Assembly: GCA_947498985.1 (NCBI GenBank)
Contig: CANMMF010000002.1
Coordinates: forward strand, 186,001 to 250,000
DNA: 64,000 nt
Direction: 5' to 3'
Source of the DNA: an uncultured Paracoccaceae bacterium
GTDB taxonomy: Bacteria; Pseudomonadota; Alphaproteobacteria; Rhodobacterales; Rhodobacteraceae
A model generated the notes under the pieces. That model saw only the letters and a program-made list of their open reading frames with translations. It was not told the origin of the DNA and made no database searches. Shown here piece after piece: positions 28,680-36,692 of this stretch. The stretch's first letter is position 1, and each line of letters begins with the position of its first letter. The translations under genes were made by a program, and so were the position numbers.

Positions 28680-29660
28680 ATGCGTCGGGGCGGGTGTTTC
28701 GCGGCGGTTGCCGCGCTGTTCGGCATCGTGGCCCTGGCGGGCTGCGACAGCTCGGCGCTTGCCCCGCGCAAGACATCCGTCACGCCGCAGGAACGCCCGG
28801 CCCGCGTCGCGGCACCGGAACCTGCGCCCGCCGCGCCCGCCGGGCCGTCGCGCGCCAGCCGCGAGCTCGAGGCGTATTACACCAGGGTCCAGAACGATCT
28901 GCTGGTGCGCGGCCTGCTGCGCACCGATGGCGGCGGGCCCGACACCCAGTTCACCGACACGATGCTGGTGCGCAATTTCGAACGCATCGCCCTCAACGAG
29001 GAATACGAGCGCGGCGCGGGTCTGCGCCCCTCGCGCGGCGGGTCGAGCGCGATCAAGAAATGGACCAAACCCATCCGCATGATCGCGGAGTTCGGCCCCA
29101 ATGTGCCCGCCGCCAAGGCCGCAAAGGACCGCGCGGCGCTGTCGGGTTATGCCGCCAAGCTCAGCCGGATCACCGGGCACCCGATCTCGATGGTGGAGGG
29201 CGGCGCCAACTTCCACGTGCTCTTCATGGCCGAGGATGATCGCGATCGGATCGCGCCACGCATTCAAGCGCTGGTACCGGATGTGAACCGGAGCGCGCTG
29301 CAGCTGTTCGACAATCTGCCGCGCTCGATCCATTGCCTTGTCATCGCGTTCTCAGACACCCGCGGCGGGTACGATTACGGCCGCGCCATCGCGGTCATCC
29401 GCACCGAACATCCCGACCTGCTGCGCCGGTCCTGCATCCACGAAGAGGTGGCGCAGGGGCTGGGCCTCGGCAATGACGACCCGCGCGCGCGACCCTCGAT
29501 CTTTAACGACGACGACGAGTTTGCGCTGCTGACCACACATGACGAGCTGTTGCTCAGGATCCTCTACGATCCCCGCCTGGTCCCCGGAATGCGCGCCGAC
29601 GAAGCACTGCCCATCGCCCGCGTCAAGGCAGCAGAGCTGATGGGCTCCGGGCCCAGCTGA
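28680..29660 (+). CDS. DUF2927-domain lipoprotein
   Basis: About 326 residues. A lipoprotein signal ends in LAGC. After a Pro/Ala-rich linker comes the DUF2927 core, with KKWTKPIRMIAEFG, SRITGHPISMVEGGANFHVLF and CIHEEVAQGLGLGNDDPRARPSIFNDDDEFALLT. The HEExxQ-like segment resembles a metalloprotease helix but its zinc ligands are not certain. Found beside XpaC/TelA genes in Rhodobacterales. Starts 3 nt after the telA stop. Confidence 0.78.
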   Translation: MRRGGCFAAVAALFGIVALAGCDSSALAPRKTSVTPQERPARVAAPEPAPAAPAGPSRASRELEAYYTRVQNDLLVRGLLRTDGGGPDTQFTDTMLVRNFERIALNEEYERGAGLRPSRGGSSAIKKWTKPIRMIAEFGPNVPAAKAAKDRAALSGYAAKLSRITGHPISMVEGGANFHVLFMAEDDRDRIAPRIQALVPDVNRSALQLFDNLPRSIHCLVIAFSDTRGGYDYGRAIAVIRTEHPDLLRRSCIHEEVAQGLGLGNDDPRARPSIFNDDDEFALLTTHDELLLRILYDPRLVPGMRADEALPIARVKAAELMGSGPS

Positions 29661-29662
29661 CA

Positions 29663-30289
29663 ATGTCCAATCTTCCGGCGCCCGAAACTTTCGAGTTTTT
29701 TGCTCGATATCTTCTAGCCGGTTTCGTCTTTCTGACCCTGCGCTCCTGGCAGGTCGCAGCCAAGCGACCTCGGCTGAAGGAGCAAATTGCCGAAGCCGTA
29801 ATACTGAGCCTGATCAACCAGGTCATCCTCTTGATGACGTTTTTCTGGGCAGATGACGTCTGGCATGCTGCGAATGCGCCTGCGTCGCTACTGCTTCAAT
29901 ATGTTGTGCAGCCCGCCTTGCTGGGCGTGGCCGTCGGCTGGTTGATTGCCAATGACCAACTTCCTTCGGGATTGCGGCGTCTGTTCATGCCAGGCGTCCA
30001 ACCGATTTCCGAAGCATACGGATGTGCCTTGCAACAAAACCCAGGTGAGACTTCGGTTATCGTCTCATATGAAGACGGCCGGGACGTCTTTGGCTTTTTC
30101 GGAGAAGAGTCCCTGGCAAGTGAAGACGGGCAGAGTGGCGGACTGTATCTGGAACGCTTATATGGTATTGGTGAGGATGGAATATGGGTCGACGCTTCCC
30201 CTCCGCGAGCTGATTGGCTTTCTCCAAGCGGTGTTCGATCCATCCAGTTCCTGGCCGAAAGGAGTGACGATGCCCAAAACGCTGTTTGA
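29663..30289 (+). CDS. DUF6338-family membrane protein, lower-GC insert
   Basis: About 208 residues. Three membrane segments lie within residues 10-105 (FARYLLAGFVFLTL, VILSLINQVILLMTFFW, LQYVVQPALLGVAVGWLI). The cytosolic domain has the features I recall for DUF6338: VIVSYEDGRDVFGFFGEESLASEDG, YLERLYG and VRSIQFLAE. Sampled lines are about 52-58% GC against low to mid 60s around it. It interrupts the DUF2927-SPFH order, so acquisition is likely. Function unknown. Confidence 0.7.
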   Translation: MSNLPAPETFEFFARYLLAGFVFLTLRSWQVAAKRPRLKEQIAEAVILSLINQVILLMTFFWADDVWHAANAPASLLLQYVVQPALLGVAVGWLIANDQLPSGLRRLFMPGVQPISEAYGCALQQNPGETSVIVSYEDGRDVFGFFGEESLASEDGQSGGLYLERLYGIGEDGIWVDASPPRADWLSPSGVRSIQFLAERSDDAQNAV

Positions 30290-30416
30290 TGGATACCGTG
30301 CCGGAAAAACGGGGGACGTTGGGTCGGAGTTGTCGACAAAAAGCCGAAAACAGCCGCGGGAGGGACCCTGTCGGCAAATGCCAGACCTTTACCAAGAGGC
30401 GGATCCGCAATCATGA
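30270..30416 (+). CDS. Possible small partner of the DUF6338 gene, maybe frameshifted
   Basis: ATG at 30270 with AAAGGAG 6 nt upstream, overlapping the DUF6338 gene by 20 nt. The 48-residue frame begins MPKTLFDGYRAGKTG and then turns into a compositionally odd stretch. In the alternative frame, 30320 to the stop at 30449-30451 reads GVVDKKPKTAAGG...PLPRGGSAIMKLTTNAKKQAS. That resembles tails of small proteins I recall next to DUF6338 genes. A frameshift near 30305-30315 would join them. Real protein, pseudogene or recoding cannot be decided here. Confidence 0.4.
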   Translation: MPKTLFDGYRAGKTGDVGSELSTKSRKQPREGPCRQMPDLYQEADPQS

Positions 30417-30452
30417 AGCTAACGACGAACGCAAAGAAGCAGGCAAGTTAGA

Positions 30453-31574
30453 ATGGGTATTTTCGATTTCCTCTCCGGCCAGTTCATCGACGTCATTCAC
30501 TGGACCGATGACAGCCGTGACACCATGGTCTGGCGGTTCGAGCGCGAGGGCCACGAGATCAAGTATGGCGCCAAGCTGACGGTCCGCGAGGGTCAGGCGG
30601 CGGTGTTTGTGCATGAAGGCCAGCTGGCGGATGTATTCACGCCCGGGCTCTACATGCTCGAGACCAACAACATGCCGATCATGACGACGCTGCAGCATTG
30701 GGATCACGGGTTCCAGTCGCCGTTCAAATCCGAGATCTATTTCGTCAACACCAACCGTTTCACCGATCTGAAATGGGGCACCAAGAACCCGATCATGCTG
30801 CGCGATCCGGAGTTCGGACCAACTCGCATCCGCGCGTTCGGCACCTATTCGGTCAAGGTGACCGACCCGGCGCTCTTCCTGCGCGAAATCGTCGGCACCG
30901 ATGGCGAGTTCACCATGGACGAGATCAGCTTCCAGATCCGCAACATCATCGTTCAGGAATTCTCCAGCGCGATTGCGAAATCCGGCATCCCGGTGCTCGA
31001 CATGGCGGCGAACACAAACGAGGTGGGCAAGCTCATCGCGCAGGCGATCGACCCGACGATCAAGCAGTTCGGCCTGTCGCTGCCCGAGCTTTACATCGAG
31101 AACGTGTCGCTGCCGCCCGCGGTGGAAAAGGCGCTCGATGAGCGCACCTCGCGCGGGATCACCGGCGATCTCGACGATCACCTGAAATACAAGGCGGCCG
31201 AGGCGATGGGCGCTGGCGGCGGCATGGATGACGCGATGGGCATGGGGCTCGGCGCAGCCATGGGCATGGCGATGGGCAACCAGATGGGCGGCGCGATGGC
31301 ACCGCAACAGCCCGGCCCCTGGGGCGCGTCCCCCGCGCGGCCTGCCCCGCCCCCGCCGCCGCCGGTCGAGCATGTCTGGCACATAGCCGAAAACGGCGCC
31401 ACGAAAGGTCCGTTCTCGAAAGCGGATCTGGGCCGGATGGCCGCCGGGGGTGAGCTTAAGCGGGACACCCATGTCTGGACGCCCGGTCAGGATGGCTGGA
31501 TGAAGGCGGGCGACGTGCAGGAGCTGGCGCAGCTTTTCACCATCATGCCGCCCCCGCCGCCACCTGCGGGTTGA
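30453..31574 (+). CDS. SPFH-domain protein with C-terminal GYF_2-like domain
   Basis: About 373 residues. The first 250 or so residues are an SPFH/YdjI-type domain (FIDVIHWTDDSRDTMVWRFERE, YFVNTNRFTDLKWGTKNPIMLRD, RAFGTYSVKVTDPALFLREIVGTDGEFTMDEISFQIRNIIVQEF). A Gly/Met-rich then Pro-rich linker leads to a GYF_2-like module (VWHIAENGATKGPFSKADLGRMAAGGELKRDTHVWTPGQDGWMKAGDV). No membrane helix. Bacillus YdjI, a relative, works with PspA at the membrane. Probably the membrane-scaffold output of the cluster. Confidence 0.82.
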   Translation: MGIFDFLSGQFIDVIHWTDDSRDTMVWRFEREGHEIKYGAKLTVREGQAAVFVHEGQLADVFTPGLYMLETNNMPIMTTLQHWDHGFQSPFKSEIYFVNTNRFTDLKWGTKNPIMLRDPEFGPTRIRAFGTYSVKVTDPALFLREIVGTDGEFTMDEISFQIRNIIVQEFSSAIAKSGIPVLDMAANTNEVGKLIAQAIDPTIKQFGLSLPELYIENVSLPPAVEKALDERTSRGITGDLDDHLKYKAAEAMGAGGGMDDAMGMGLGAAMGMAMGNQMGGAMAPQQPGPWGASPARPAPPPPPPVEHVWHIAENGATKGPFSKADLGRMAAGGELKRDTHVWTPGQDGWMKAGDVQELAQLFTIMPPPPPPAG

Positions 31575-31600
31575 CGCAGGACGCGGCGATTGCGAAGCCG

Positions 31601-31631
31601 GGCAGACGGCGGGCATCGTCCCGCGTCTGCC
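31601..31631. terminator. Hairpin between convergent SPFH and kinase genes
   Basis: GGCAGACGGCGGG (31601-31613) faces CCCGCGTCTGCC (31620-31631) with one bulged G and a 6-nt loop, giving about 12 bp. There is no clear U-tract. It most likely limits read-through between the two convergent transcripts. Confidence 0.5.
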
Positions 31632-31711
31632 ACGCTGCATCTCAGGGAGACCCGGCGGCGGCGCGGGTTCGGGCCCGGGCTCGCATAGGTCTGACGTGAA
31701 AAGCGCGCGCC

Positions 31712-33094
31712 TTAGCTGACGCCGCCCATCGGCAGGCGGATCTGGAACATCGTGCCGCTGTCATCGCTGCGCTGCAGGGTCAAGGCGCCGCCATGGCCGC
31801 GAATCAGCTCGGCGACAATCGCGAGCCCGAGGCCCGAGCCGCCTTTGCGCACACCGCCCTGGAACGGCTTGAAGAGATATTCCTGCGCCTTGGGCGGCAG
31901 GCCGGGGCCGGTATCCGAGACGCAGATCAGCCACTCATTGTCCGCCTCCGTCGCCGACACGCAGATCTCGCCTGCGGATCCGGTTGCGACAATTGCCTGA
32001 CGCGCGTTTCGCACCAGGTTGGAGAGCGCACGGTAGATCTGTTCGGGATCGCCGCGCACCATCATGCTGGCGGGCACGTCCTCGGAAAGGCTCACCGCGT
32101 TGTTGCCGATGGCCAGCCGTTCGGCTTCGAACACCTCGTTTGTCAGCGCGGCAAGGTTGAAAAGCGTGAGCTTGGGCGCCGGTTCCTCGGCCCGGCCAAA
32201 CGCCAGCGTGCCTTCGCAGAGCGACACCGCGCGGCTGATCGAGTTCACCAGCTTCGGCGCCATGCGCCGCACCAGCGGGTCCTCGGACATCTCGATCCGG
32301 TCGGTGAACAGCTGCGCCGAGGTCAGGATGTTGCGCAGATCGTGGCTGACGCGGGCGACGGCACCGCCCAGCTGGGCCAGCCGTTCCTTTTGCCGGAGCG
32401 CCTGGGTGAGCTGGGTCTGCAGCGATTGCAACGCTTCTTCGGCCTCGCGCAGCTCGCGCACCGAGGCCGAGGGCTGGATCACGCGGCGCGCGTCCTCTGG
32501 GGCGGCGGCATAGCCCTGCATGTGGCCCACCACCCCCTTGATCGGTTTCACCAGCAGCACCCGCACCGCAAGGAAGAGCAGGAACGCGGTGATGATCGAG
32601 ATCACCGCCGACAGGATCAGGATCCGGATGCCGTAATCGATCATGGCCATGCGCAGGCCCTGCGTGTCCATCGTGACCTCGATCAGCTGGCCCGCATCCT
32701 GCGACGGGTTGCCGATGACCCGGATCATCTTGTTGTCTGGCTCGGCCAGCCGCGCCATCGCGTCCACGATCAGCTCCACCGCCGAGGCTTCGCGCAGATC
32801 GTAGGTCTCCGACACCTGCCCCGGCATCGGCGAGGACAACACCAGCTGCTTGATCTCGTCCCGCCGCAGCGCGACATTGAAAACCCGCGCGTTCTTGAGC
32901 AGCTCTGCCTCGAGCTCTTCGCTGATCATGTCATCGGCCAGCAGCGCAAGCGAGGCGATCTGCGCCCGGTCCAGCCGGTCCAGCAGATAGCCTTCGCGGT
33001 AGCGCGCGATGGAGGGCACAAAAATCGCGATCTCGGCGATCATCACGAAGATGACCGTCAGGATGAGGAAGCGACCGGAGAGGGAATTGAGCAT
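31712..33094 (-). CDS. Membrane sensor histidine kinase
   Basis: About 460 residues. Two membrane helices (near residues 8-30 and 155-178) bracket a periplasmic sensor. The HisKA domain has AQLGGAVARVSHDLRNILTSAQLF with the phosphoacceptor His. The ATPase domain shows NLVRNARQA (N box), DTGPGLPP (G1) and GGSGLGLAIV (G2). No response regulator adjoins. It lies 14 nt after the flavoprotein gene, so it is the third gene of that unit. Confidence 0.9.
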   Translation of the reverse strand: MLNSLSGRFLILTVIFVMIAEIAIFVPSIARYREGYLLDRLDRAQIASLALLADDMISEELEAELLKNARVFNVALRRDEIKQLVLSSPMPGQVSETYDLREASAVELIVDAMARLAEPDNKMIRVIGNPSQDAGQLIEVTMDTQGLRMAMIDYGIRILILSAVISIITAFLLFLAVRVLLVKPIKGVVGHMQGYAAAPEDARRVIQPSASVRELREAEEALQSLQTQLTQALRQKERLAQLGGAVARVSHDLRNILTSAQLFTDRIEMSEDPLVRRMAPKLVNSISRAVSLCEGTLAFGRAEEPAPKLTLFNLAALTNEVFEAERLAIGNNAVSLSEDVPASMMVRGDPEQIYRALSNLVRNARQAIVATGSAGEICVSATEADNEWLICVSDTGPGLPPKAQEYLFKPFQGGVRKGGSGLGLAIVAELIRGHGGALTLQRSDDSGTMFQIRLPMGGVS

Positions 33095-33108
33095 CTGACC
33101 TAAGCGCG

Positions 33109-34527
33109 TTACGGCAGCCAGCGCTGAACGAAGCGCACCACCTTCTTGACCCTGTCATTCTCGAAGAGCCTGGGTGTGAAATAAGCGCCCGCAACACGTT
33201 TGTTAAGCTCCGAGATGGTTGGATAGGGCGCCACCATGCCCGAAATCTGGCTCATCTTGAGACCGTTGGCGATGGCCAGCGACCACATGGAGATCAACTC
33301 GCCCGCCTGGTGACCGGCAATCGACGCGCCCACCGGCTTGCCCTTGACCACCATGATCTTGATCAGCCCGCGGGTCTTGCGTTCGGCAATCGCGCGGTCG
33401 TTGTGGTGATAGGGAAAGCGGTGCACTTCGAGATTGATACCGTGTTCCTTCCTCGCCTGTGCCTCGGTCAGGCCGACCTGCGCCAGTTCCGGCTGGGTGT
33501 AGGTGGCCCAGGGGATATGGCTGGTCTTGGCCTTTGCGGGCAGACCAAAGAGCGCGGAGCGGATGACGACACCGGCGTGATAGCCCGCTACATGCGTGAA
33601 TTGCAGCCCGCCCGCCGCGTCGCCGATGGCATAGACCTTCTTGTTGGTGGTCTTGAGGCTTGCGTCGACCTCGATGCCGGTTCGGGTGGTCTTGATCCCG
33701 GCCTTGTCCAGGTCGAGCTTGTCGGTATTGGCCTTGCGGCCCACGGCAACCAGCACGTGGCTGCCCCTGAAGACGCGGCCGTCTTCGACCTCGACCTCGA
33801 TGGCCCCGGCCTCGCCGCGGATCTCTTTGGCGAGCGCCTCTTCGGCGATCTCGATGCCTTCCTCGCGGAGCTTTTCCAGCACAACCTCGGCCATTTCCGG
33901 ATCGTCCTTGCCCAGCGCCTTGGCGCCCTCGATCACCGTGACCCTGGAGCCGAGCCGCACATGCGCCTGCGCCATTTCCATGCCGATGGGGCCGCCGCCG
34001 ATGACCAGCAGATGCTCGGGCCGCTCACGCAGTTCCCAGAGACTTTCGTTGGTCAGGTAAGGCACCGTGTCGAGCCCGGGGATCGGCGGCACGAAGGGCG
34101 AAGAGCCGGTGGCGATGATGATGCGGCGCGCGGTGATACGGTGCGCGCCCGCCTCGACCGTGTCATCCGAGACAAAGCGGCCAAATTCGCGGATCACCCG
34201 GACACCGAACCCCTCAAAGCGGTCCTGGCTGTCCATCGGCTCGATCTGAGCGATCACATCGGCCACATGGTCCTTGGCGGCCGCATAGTCGACCTGCGGG
34301 CTTTCGTTGCCAACACCCAGAGGGGCGGCGTGGGACATAGCGTAGGCGGATTTGGCCGAGGCGATGAGCGCCTTGGAAGGCACGCAGCCGTAGTTCAGGC
34401 AATCACCGCCCATCTTGTGGCCCTCCAGCAGCACCACATCGGCGCCCATCTGACTGGCCCCGGCTGCGACAGACAATCCGCCGGAGCCCGCGCCGATGAT
34501 CAGAAGATCGGTCTTGATCGTCTCCAT
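33109..34527 (-). CDS. Mercuric-reductase-like FAD/NAD(P) oxidoreductase
   Basis: About 472 residues, family of pyridine nucleotide-disulfide reductases. FAD motif LLIIGAGSGGLSVA, the redox pair GGDCLNYGCVPSK (Cys43, Cys48), NAD motif VIGGGPIGMEMAQ and GDAAGGLQFTHVAGYHAG are all present. The C-terminal HPT...E of dihydrolipoamide and glutathione reductases is replaced by APYPTISEL (Tyr435), as in MerA, but the MerA C-terminal Cys pair is absent. Its substrate is therefore unknown. It follows the VTT gene by 1 nt. Confidence 0.85.
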   Translation of the reverse strand: METIKTDLLIIGAGSGGLSVAAGASQMGADVVLLEGHKMGGDCLNYGCVPSKALIASAKSAYAMSHAAPLGVGNESPQVDYAAAKDHVADVIAQIEPMDSQDRFEGFGVRVIREFGRFVSDDTVEAGAHRITARRIIIATGSSPFVPPIPGLDTVPYLTNESLWELRERPEHLLVIGGGPIGMEMAQAHVRLGSRVTVIEGAKALGKDDPEMAEVVLEKLREEGIEIAEEALAKEIRGEAGAIEVEVEDGRVFRGSHVLVAVGRKANTDKLDLDKAGIKTTRTGIEVDASLKTTNKKVYAIGDAAGGLQFTHVAGYHAGVVIRSALFGLPAKAKTSHIPWATYTQPELAQVGLTEAQARKEHGINLEVHRFPYHHNDRAIAERKTRGLIKIMVVKGKPVGASIAGHQAGELISMWSLAIANGLKMSQISGMVAPYPTISELNKRVAGAYFTPRLFENDRVKKVVRFVQRWLP

Positions 34528-34528
34528 C

Positions 34529-35260
34529 TCAGATCCCTTTCTTGCCGCGCAGGGCTTTCAGAGCGATCGGCAGTGTCGCCAGAACACACAGACCCAGGAT
34601 CGGCAGCAGGATATGCGGCTCGAAGATGATGCCGAGGTTGGGGGTCTCTCCGCGTTCGAACACTTCACCTAGCCCGGCACCGACAGAGGTGTAGACCACG
34701 CCGCCCGGAATGATGCCGAGGAAGGTTGTGACCGCAAAGCGCCAGAGCGGCACACCGACGAAAGCGGGCACGAGATTGGCGACAAAAAACGGCACCGCCG
34801 GCACCAGGCGGATGAGGAAGAGCATCGACCACTGGTTCTCGTCGATGCCGTCCTTGATCTTCTTCACCGCACCGTCCGAAGTCTCCATCCTGGCAGAGAG
34901 CTTTTCGCCAAGGCCCCAGCGGGCGGCGAGGAAGATGATCACGGCACCGATGGTGGCGGCGGTCACGTTGAAAAGCGCGCCGGGGAAGGTCGCAAAGAGA
35001 AAGCCACCGGTAAGCGTGGCGATTGTGGCGCCGGGCAGCGAGAAGGCGACGATGACGATATAGGCCAGCATGAACGCGCCCACCGTGAGCAGGTAATTGG
35101 CGTCACGGAACGCGATCAGCGCCTCGCGGTTGTCGCGCAGCGTGTCGAAGGTGAGGTAATCGCGCAGCGTGAAGAACCCCACCACAGCAACCATGAGGAT
35201 CGCGATCAGGGGCAAGTGGCGCTTCAGGCCGGTGGGCGGGGTGTCTGTCATGTCGCTCAT
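34529..35260 (-). CDS. VTT-domain (TVP38/TMEM64 family) membrane protein
   Basis: About 243 residues, six or so helices. The VTT core is recognised by YIVIVAFSLPGATIATLTGGFLFATFPG, FLAARWGLGEKLSARM and RLVPAVPFFVANLVPAFVGVP. Family members scramble or move lipids in eukaryotes; bacterial ones are tied to envelope stress. Often next to mercuric-reductase-like genes. Starts at 35260 or 35251 are possible; neither has a strong ribosome site. First gene of the VTT-flavoprotein-kinase unit. Confidence 0.85.
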   Translation of the reverse strand: MSDMTDTPPTGLKRHLPLIAILMVAVVGFFTLRDYLTFDTLRDNREALIAFRDANYLLTVGAFMLAYIVIVAFSLPGATIATLTGGFLFATFPGALFNVTAATIGAVIIFLAARWGLGEKLSARMETSDGAVKKIKDGIDENQWSMLFLIRLVPAVPFFVANLVPAFVGVPLWRFAVTTFLGIIPGGVVYTSVGAGLGEVFERGETPNLGIIFEPHILLPILGLCVLATLPIALKALRGKKGI

Positions 35261-35571
35261 TCTATCAGGGCTTTCGATCTGGTGTGTCTCATCTGAGCCA
35301 AGACATGACCCTTGCGCCATCGCCGCAACAGGGATCTCACGGGCGCTTGAAGTCGGGTGTACGCTGGCGTGAGAATCCGCAGCCTGAGTGACAGGGTTGA
35401 AACATTTGACCGCGCGGGAGCGGTGGATTTCGCGGCTGGCGCGCGAAATTGTTGCAAAACGGCCCTTCTGGCGGTTTGACATGGGCCGGACACGCTCTTA
35501 TAGCACGGGCTTCGAACACCACTGGTCCTGCGAATCCGTCGCTCCGGACCAAGGAATATGGAGCAGATGCG

Positions 35572-35706
35572 ATGAAACGCACCTTTCAGCCGTCGAACCT
35601 GGTACGCAAGCGTCGCCACGGGTTTCGCGCGCGCATGGCCACCAAGGCCGGTCGCAAGATCCTGAACGCACGCCGCGCCCGCGGTCGCAAGAGCCTCAGC
35701 GCGTAA
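35572..35706 (+). CDS. rpmH: 50S ribosomal protein L34
   Basis: 44 residues, exact family size: [40 protein letters not shown] pattern. Large-subunit protein. It begins the rpmH-rnpA-yidD order, about 310 nt from the divergent VTT gene. In this lineage rpmH is not adjacent to dnaA. Confidence 0.97.
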
Positions 35707-35844
35707 TCCGCGTTGTCCCGCCCTGCGTCTGCGCGGGGATGCCCTGATCAAATGGCCGCCGCGGATCCTGCCGTGGCGGCCCTTTCGCGTTTTCCGCAGC
35801 GTGATTTCCGCTGCATGAGTTTCACAGCGTGAGAAGAGGCCGGA

Positions 35845-36258
35845 ATGGCGCTTGAGGTCCTGACGAAACGCCGCGACTTCCTGAAAGCCGCCCGCGCCCG
35901 CCGTCTGCCCTGCCCCGCCTTCCTGCTGCAGGCACGGCTGCGCGATCCTTCTGAGAATGTGGCGCCGCAGGTGATGCGCGTGGGGTTCACCTGCTCCAAA
36001 AAGGTCGGCAACGCGGTGGCGCGCAACCGCGCCAAACGCCGGTTGCGCGAAATCGCAAGGCTGGTGCTGCCGGACCGGGGGGAACCGGGCTGGGATTACG
36101 TGCTGATCGGGCGCGCCAACGAAACAGCGCAGCGCGACTTTGCCCTCATGCAGGACGATCTGCGCCGCGCGTTGACCAAACTGCATGCAGGCGCGACGCG
36201 CGGCGGCGATCCCGCCAAGGTCGCAGCGCCGGTGGTCACGTCTGCGCAAGGGTTCTGA
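35845..36258 (+). CDS. rnpA: Ribonuclease P protein component
   Basis: About 137 residues. RnpA binds the catalytic RNA of RNase P for tRNA 5' processing. The basic RNR motif is VGNAVARNRAKRRLREIARL; the preceding MRVGFTCSKKVG and the N-terminal LTKRRDFLKAARA are typical. Starts 138 nt after rpmH. Confidence 0.95.
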   Translation: MALEVLTKRRDFLKAARARRLPCPAFLLQARLRDPSENVAPQVMRVGFTCSKKVGNAVARNRAKRRLREIARLVLPDRGEPGWDYVLIGRANETAQRDFALMQDDLRRALTKLHAGATRGGDPAKVAAPVVTSAQGF

Positions 36259-36260
36259 TT

Positions 36261-36404
36261 ATGCCGCAGCGACAGGACACCGCCTCTCCGGCTCAGGTTC
36301 GCGGACTGCTCGTCTTGGGGCTGCATGGCGCGTGGCTCCACCGGCGTCACAAGATCGATGTGCTGATCAAGGACTGTCCTGACCGCGCGGTCCGCCCGTC
36401 ATGA
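36261..36404 (+). CDS. Candidate small ORF between rnpA and yidD
   Basis: ATG at 36261 (2 nt after the rnpA stop) to TGA at 36402-36404, 47 residues. The TGA overlaps the yidD ATG as ATGA, the same coupling geometry as other overlaps in this window. It reads [20 protein letters not shown] and continues with basic residues. It may be a real leader peptide or only a spacer that keeps ribosomes moving into yidD. Confidence 0.35.
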   Translation: MPQRQDTASPAQVRGLLVLGLHGAWLHRRHKIDVLIKDCPDRAVRPS

Positions 36405-36622
36405 CCTTTCTTGCGCATGTCGTGGCGCTGCCGGTGCGGTTTTATCGGCTCGTCTTCAGCCCCTGGGTGGGGCATGGGTGCCGGTTTCAGCCAACCTGCT
36501 CGGCCTATGCGCTCGAAGCCTTGCAGAAACATGGCGGGATCAAGGGCACATGGCTGATCGTCCGGCGCCTCGCCCGGTGTCAACCCTGGGGTGGCTCGGG
36601 TGTCGACAATGTGCCCGATTGA
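36401..36622 (+). CDS. yidD: Membrane protein insertion efficiency factor YidD
   Basis: 73 residues. YidD helps YidC-dependent insertion. Key motif: [28 protein letters not shown], then the family end [15 protein letters not shown]. An amphipathic N-terminal helix ([16 protein letters not shown]) targets it to the membrane. Confidence 0.93.
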   Translation: MTFLAHVVALPVRFYRLVFSPWVGHGCRFQPTCSAYALEALQKHGGIKGTWLIVRRLARCQPWGGSGVDNVPD

Positions 36623-36692
36623 TCCGCTCATCCGTCCTGATGGACGGCCTCGCCACCTTGCCAGACCAGCGCCAAGGGCCTAAGCCTCGCGT

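Noticed and set aside
27465-29333. A 622-codon minus-strand frame
   Set aside because: Antisense to TelA and DUF2927, both of which are convincing proteins with ribosome sites.
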